The notes beneath the pieces are model-generated. The model ran no database searches. It was not told where the DNA came from and saw only the letters and a program-made list of their open reading frames with translations. Below, piece after piece: positions 6,670 through 8,973 of a stretch of DNA of 8,973 nt (its first letter is position 1; every line of letters starts with the position of its first letter). A program made the translations under genes and the position numbers. Source of the DNA: Verrucomicrobiaceae bacterium (GTDB lineage Bacteria; Verrucomicrobiota; Verrucomicrobiae; Verrucomicrobiales; Akkermansiaceae); NCBI GenBank assembly GCA_947372405.1, contig CANBTO010000180.1, forward strand, positions 1 through 8,973, read 5' to 3'.

Positions 6670-6689
6670 GCCGCTGAGAAGCTCGCGGC
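6670..6689 (+). terminator. Hairpin between convergent hpt and protease genes
   Basis: GCCGC-(T)-GAG, loop AAG, then CTC-GCGGC gives an 8-pair stem with one bulged T, in the 78-base gap between two convergent genes. No T-run follows on either strand, so it is at best a weak or factor-assisted bidirectional terminator. Confidence 0.3.
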
Positions 6690-6726
6690 AGACGTCATGC
6701 AAAACCCAGGGGAGACGCGGCTTGCC

Positions 6727-8052
6727 TCATTCCGCCAGCGTCACACTCAAACGTGCATAGCGTTTGGGCGCGTCGCCTGTCGTCATCACATCCACGACTT
6801 TCACCCGCTCCCACTGGGAATCGATGGTGGTGACGGTTTCCGTGCCCAACGCCAGCCAGTCCGTCAGATTGGATGAAAACTGCGGTGTGTAGGTGAGACC
6901 CGCACCGCTGCCACTCGTCCGGCGCACGAATTCGATGGTGAGCCGGTCGCTGCCGGAAATCGTTTCCAAACGAACGACGGGCAGGCCGTGCAGGCCGGTG
7001 CCCGGGATCATGACGACCTGTTCGTTCACCAGAGGATTGAGATTGAGGGCATACTCTAACAAATTTGAAATCCCATCGCCATCGAGATCGTCAAGCGGTC
7101 CGGAAACCGCCGGCACCAGCGCGCCGGTGATGGTTTCGATCTGCGTCCGATAAGTCGCCAGATGGGTCATCAGGGAAACATCGCCGTAGCCCGCCGGATT
7201 GGCTGTGGTATCGGCATCCGGGCCGTCATCGACCGCGTAATTGGTTCCTGTCAGATACCAGGAGGCGTTCCGCATGACGAAGGCCCCGCCGCCGGAGTCC
7301 AGCAAGGCAAGCTGCCCCTCATAGGCGGTGCCGCCGGCGGCGGGATTGTCAAACACACTGGCGAAACAAACGGTTTCCTTGGTGACGACGGGGTCGCCTT
7401 CCGTTAGGGAAAACAACAGGTCCGGAGCGGCCAAAGTCCACATTCCCACATGGTTCGAACCCCAGCGCATCTGCCGGGTCAGTTGGTTGGCGGGGCTGGT
7501 GTCCCCATCCCATTCATATGGCACGGTGGTATCCTCTGACGGGGATTGCTGGCGCCGCCCGCGACCTGTTAGGATCAACTCGTCACCTTCCACCACATCC
7601 GATGCAAGCAAGGGCACGGCCGGGAGATCAGGCAAGGCCGGATCGCCGGTTTCCCCGCCGATGGCATACAGCCGGATGTCCGTGGGGACGGTGCCCGCGG
7701 CATCCGGATGTTTAATGATTTTCATATCCCGCACGGTGTAGGTTTGCCCGGCCACGGTGATGGTGCTGCTGCCGACGGTGAGCAAAGTGACGTGTGCGGC
7801 CGTCATGACCCACCCGCGACCGGTGCCGGCATTGCGGCCAAGGTAGATGCCGCTGGAATCCGAAACCCGCAGCAGGTTGTTCCAGAAGGGAAACGCGGGA
7901 AGCGACCGGCTGCCCAGGTAGACTTGCAGGCCGCTTTCAGTGGCATTGCCGAGGCCATCACCGTTCGGCCCGCCGACGATGATGGCCAGCGCTTGCGTTC
8001 CCAGAATGCAGACGAGCATCCATGCGGAACCGACTTTCGAAACAAATCTCAT
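6727..8052 (-). CDS. Secreted trypsin-like serine protease with Ca-loop and C-terminal beta module
   Basis: This is a 441-residue exported protease. The signal peptide spans 1-23 (MRFVSKVGSA to TQALA). The chymotrypsin-fold triad is visible: H87 in WVMTAAHV (81-88), D125 in TDIRLYAI, and S253 in LLDSGGGAF (250-258), where the usual GDSGGP reads LDSGGG. IIVGG (24-28) follows the predicted signal cleavage, resembling the IVGG N-terminus of activated trypsins. DDLDGDGISNLLEYALNLNP (321-340) is a Ca-binding dockerin/thrombospondin-3-like loop. After it comes a short beta module (about 368-441) with GLTYTPQFSSNLTDW, repeated in the partial gene at 8788-8973. The start is preceded by TATGTT six bases before the ATG and has no Shine-Dalgarno, so the message could be leaderless. 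The substrate is unknown. An inactive or narrow-specificity enzyme is possible given the altered serine motif. Confidence 0.88.
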   Translation of the reverse strand: MRFVSKVGSAWMLVCILGTQALAIIVGGPNGDGLGNATESGLQVYLGSRSLPAFPFWNNLLRVSDSSGIYLGRNAGTGRGWVMTAAHVTLLTVGSSTITVAGQTYTVRDMKIIKHPDAAGTVPTDIRLYAIGGETGDPALPDLPAVPLLASDVVEGDELILTGRGRRQQSPSEDTTVPYEWDGDTSPANQLTRQMRWGSNHVGMWTLAAPDLLFSLTEGDPVVTKETVCFASVFDNPAAGGTAYEGQLALLDSGGGAFVMRNASWYLTGTNYAVDDGPDADTTANPAGYGDVSLMTHLATYRTQIETITGALVPAVSGPLDDLDGDGISNLLEYALNLNPLVNEQVVMIPGTGLHGLPVVRLETISGSDRLTIEFVRRTSGSGAGLTYTPQFSSNLTDWLALGTETVTTIDSQWERVKVVDVMTTGDAPKRYARLSVTLAE

Positions 8053-8098
8053 TGCGAGAACATAGCGCGTTGTTTCGGAAATGGGTATGCGAAATCCG

Positions 8099-8115
8099 CG
8101 GGAAATCGTTTCCCG
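8099..8115 (-). terminator. Perfect 7-pair hairpin downstream of the second PEP-CTERM gene
   Basis: CGGGAAA (8099-8105), loop TCG, TTTCCCG (8109-8115). Read on the minus strand it lies 45 bases after the PEP-CTERM stop and 46 before the protease start. What follows on the minus strand is CGGATTTCG, not a clean T-run. It could be a weak terminator or an operator for the protease. The rest of the 8053-8160 gap shows only the TATGTT box near the protease start. Confidence 0.35.
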
Positions 8116-8160
8116 AGATTGTCGGCAACAGGGACCTCCCCCGCCCCTCGACTTTCAAAG

Positions 8161-8751
8161 CTAACGCCTTCTCCGCAGGACCATTCCCATCGCACCAAGC
8201 ACCAGCAAGGTCACGCCGCCGGGCTCGGGCACCACTCCGGCGGAGATGGCCGCGCCGCTGTCCTCCCACGCCCAGTCGCTGATCACTCCGCCGGGGGTGT
8301 TGGCCGTCAGCGTCACGCGCATCCAGCCGTAGTAAGGGCCGCTGTTGTCGTTCTTGGTGAACATGAATCCGACGTAGCCTTCCACGCCGTCGTGAAACTG
8401 GTTCACTCCCGGGCCGAGGTGATCACTGGAGCCCGTCTCCTGTGCTCCGGCAAAAAGCAGGCTGCCGTTGATTCCGTCCGTAAGCTCATATTCGACAACG
8501 GTGTCCTCGATGCGGGTGCCAACGCGCGCGGGCTGGAAGTAGGTGCTGGCGGCAATGCCCAAGCCACCGAAAAAGAAGTTCACGTCCCAGCCGGCACTTG
8601 GCGTGGTGCTGATGCTGCCGTTGTCGATATCGACGTAAACGCCGTCAAAATTGGTCGGAATCGGGATGTTTTGCAAACCGCTGTAGGTGACCGCGCCGTG
8701 CGCGAGTGGCGCGGCGGTGAGCTGGAGAGTAAAGAGGAAATGTCGCTTCAT
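8161..8751 (-). CDS. PEP-CTERM exported protein of unknown function
   Basis: This is a 196-residue exported protein. The signal peptide MKRHFLFTLQLTAAPLAHGA (1-20) is followed by the mature start VTYSGLQNIPIPTNFDG. The exosortase tail is complete: VPEP (174-177), a hydrophobic stretch at about 179-192, then RRRR to the end. The body is rich in aromatic and Gly residues, with WDVNFFFGGLG (55-65), EGYVGFMFTKNDNSGPYYGW (124-143) and ISDWAWEDSG (157-166). The last two stretches recur in PEP-CTERM proteins of Verrucomicrobia as I remember them, but I cannot name the family and no active site is visible. The start ATG is fixed by the signal peptide; no Shine-Dalgarno precedes it. It lies 36 bases downstream of the partial gene and 108 upstream of the protease, all on the minus strand. 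The stop TAG sits in a GTTAG pentamer. Confidence 0.85.
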   Translation of the reverse strand: MKRHFLFTLQLTAAPLAHGAVTYSGLQNIPIPTNFDGVYVDIDNGSISTTPSAGWDVNFFFGGLGIAASTYFQPARVGTRIEDTVVEYELTDGINGSLLFAGAQETGSSDHLGPGVNQFHDGVEGYVGFMFTKNDNSGPYYGWMRVTLTANTPGGVISDWAWEDSGAAISAGVVPEPGGVTLLVLGAMGMVLRRRR

Positions 8752-8787
8752 GATGGGCTGAGGTGATGGATGGAGCGTGATGATTCT

Positions 8788-8973
8788 TCAGGGTGCGAGG
8801 CTTACGCCGACCTTGAAGAATCTGGCCTTCTTGCCATTGACGAAAAACGGATACGGCACACTCACGATCTGGTTGGTGCCGTCGTCGGCCAGCACGCTGG
8901 GGATGGCGGTGCTGTTTTTCCAGGTGCTGAGATCTCCGCTGAACTGCACCGTGTAGGTTAGACCGGTGGCGAT
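8788..8973 (-). CDS. C-terminal end of a secreted protein sharing the protease's beta module
   Basis: A minus-strand frame is open from the window edge to TGA (8790-8788), leaving the last 61 codons of a gene whose start lies beyond base 8973. The peptide contains GLTYTVQFSGDLSTW near its beginning and ends GKKARFFKVGVSLAP. It aligns by eye with the protease C-terminus: GLTYT-QFS--L--W, then a variable strand pair, then a KRYARLSV/KARFFKVGV-like last strand. In Verrucomicrobia this module ends many secreted proteins, often after a Ca-binding loop. What lies upstream of it cannot be seen. No start codon is inside the window, so it is easily missed. The next gene, PEP-CTERM, begins 36 bases downstream. 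Confidence 0.75.
   Translation of the reverse strand: MATGLTYTVQFSGDLSTWKNSTAIPSVLADDGTNQIVSVPYPFFVNGKKARFFKVGVSLAP

Noticed and set aside
8053..8087. A promoter for the protease with -10 TATGTT
   Set aside because: The -10 sits well for a leaderless message, but the -35 position reads TACCCA, so it is recorded only as a note in the gene entry.
7708..8766. A 352-codon plus-strand open frame across the minus-strand protease and PEP-CTERM genes
   Set aside because: It is antisense to two well-supported genes with signal peptides and motifs, its own protein shows no domain, and long shadow frames are expected in GC-rich coding DNA.

Overview
The window looks like a high-GC chromosome segment from a Verrucomicrobiota bacterium, probably of the Luteolibacter/Haloferula type. 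This is inferred, not searched. The grounds are two proteins with PEP-CTERM sorting tails, an ECF sigma factor next to a zinc-ribbon Ser/Thr kinase with a WD40 sensor half, secreted proteins ending in a Ca-loop plus a short beta C-terminal module, and genes that mostly lack a Shine-Dalgarno sequence. No RNA genes, insertion sequences, phage genes or CRISPR arrays were seen. No gene-free gap exceeds about 140 bases.

Layout, left to right. (a) 3-782, +: the 3' part of an exported LVIVD/choice-of-anchor-B-like beta-repeat protein. (b) 783-897: a gap holding a nested inverted-repeat structure. (c) 898-1656, +: ECF sigma factor. (d) 1657-1704: a 15-codon micro-ORF that starts right after the sigma stop and overlaps the next start as ATGA. 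(e) 1701-4781, +: a 1026-residue transmembrane Ser/Thr kinase with about 13 WD40-like blades outside the membrane. (f) 4858-5562, +: a PEP-CTERM protein. (g) a probable terminator at 5642-5667, then an ftsB/divIC-type division gene (5703-6053) and hpt (6112-6648). (h) A convergent minus-strand block: a secreted trypsin-like protease (6727-8052), a second PEP-CTERM protein (8161-8751) and the last 61 codons of another secreted protein (8788-8973, running off the window).

How the genes may work together. The sigma factor and kinase form a classic signalling pair. The WD40 half would sense something outside the cytoplasm, and the kinase would signal to the adjacent sigma factor or another target. 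A 13-base repeat with an identically placed GGTA lies upstream of both the kinase and the first PEP-CTERM gene. It could be a promoter the sigma factor recognises, but this is speculative. The ftsB-hpt pair is housekeeping and recalls the divIC-tilS-hprT-ftsH neighbourhood of Firmicutes. The minus-strand block encodes envelope or secreted proteins.

The most unusual base-level signal is the pentamer GTTAG/CTAAC. It occurs 18 times and holds most of the rare A-ending leucine codons in the window.
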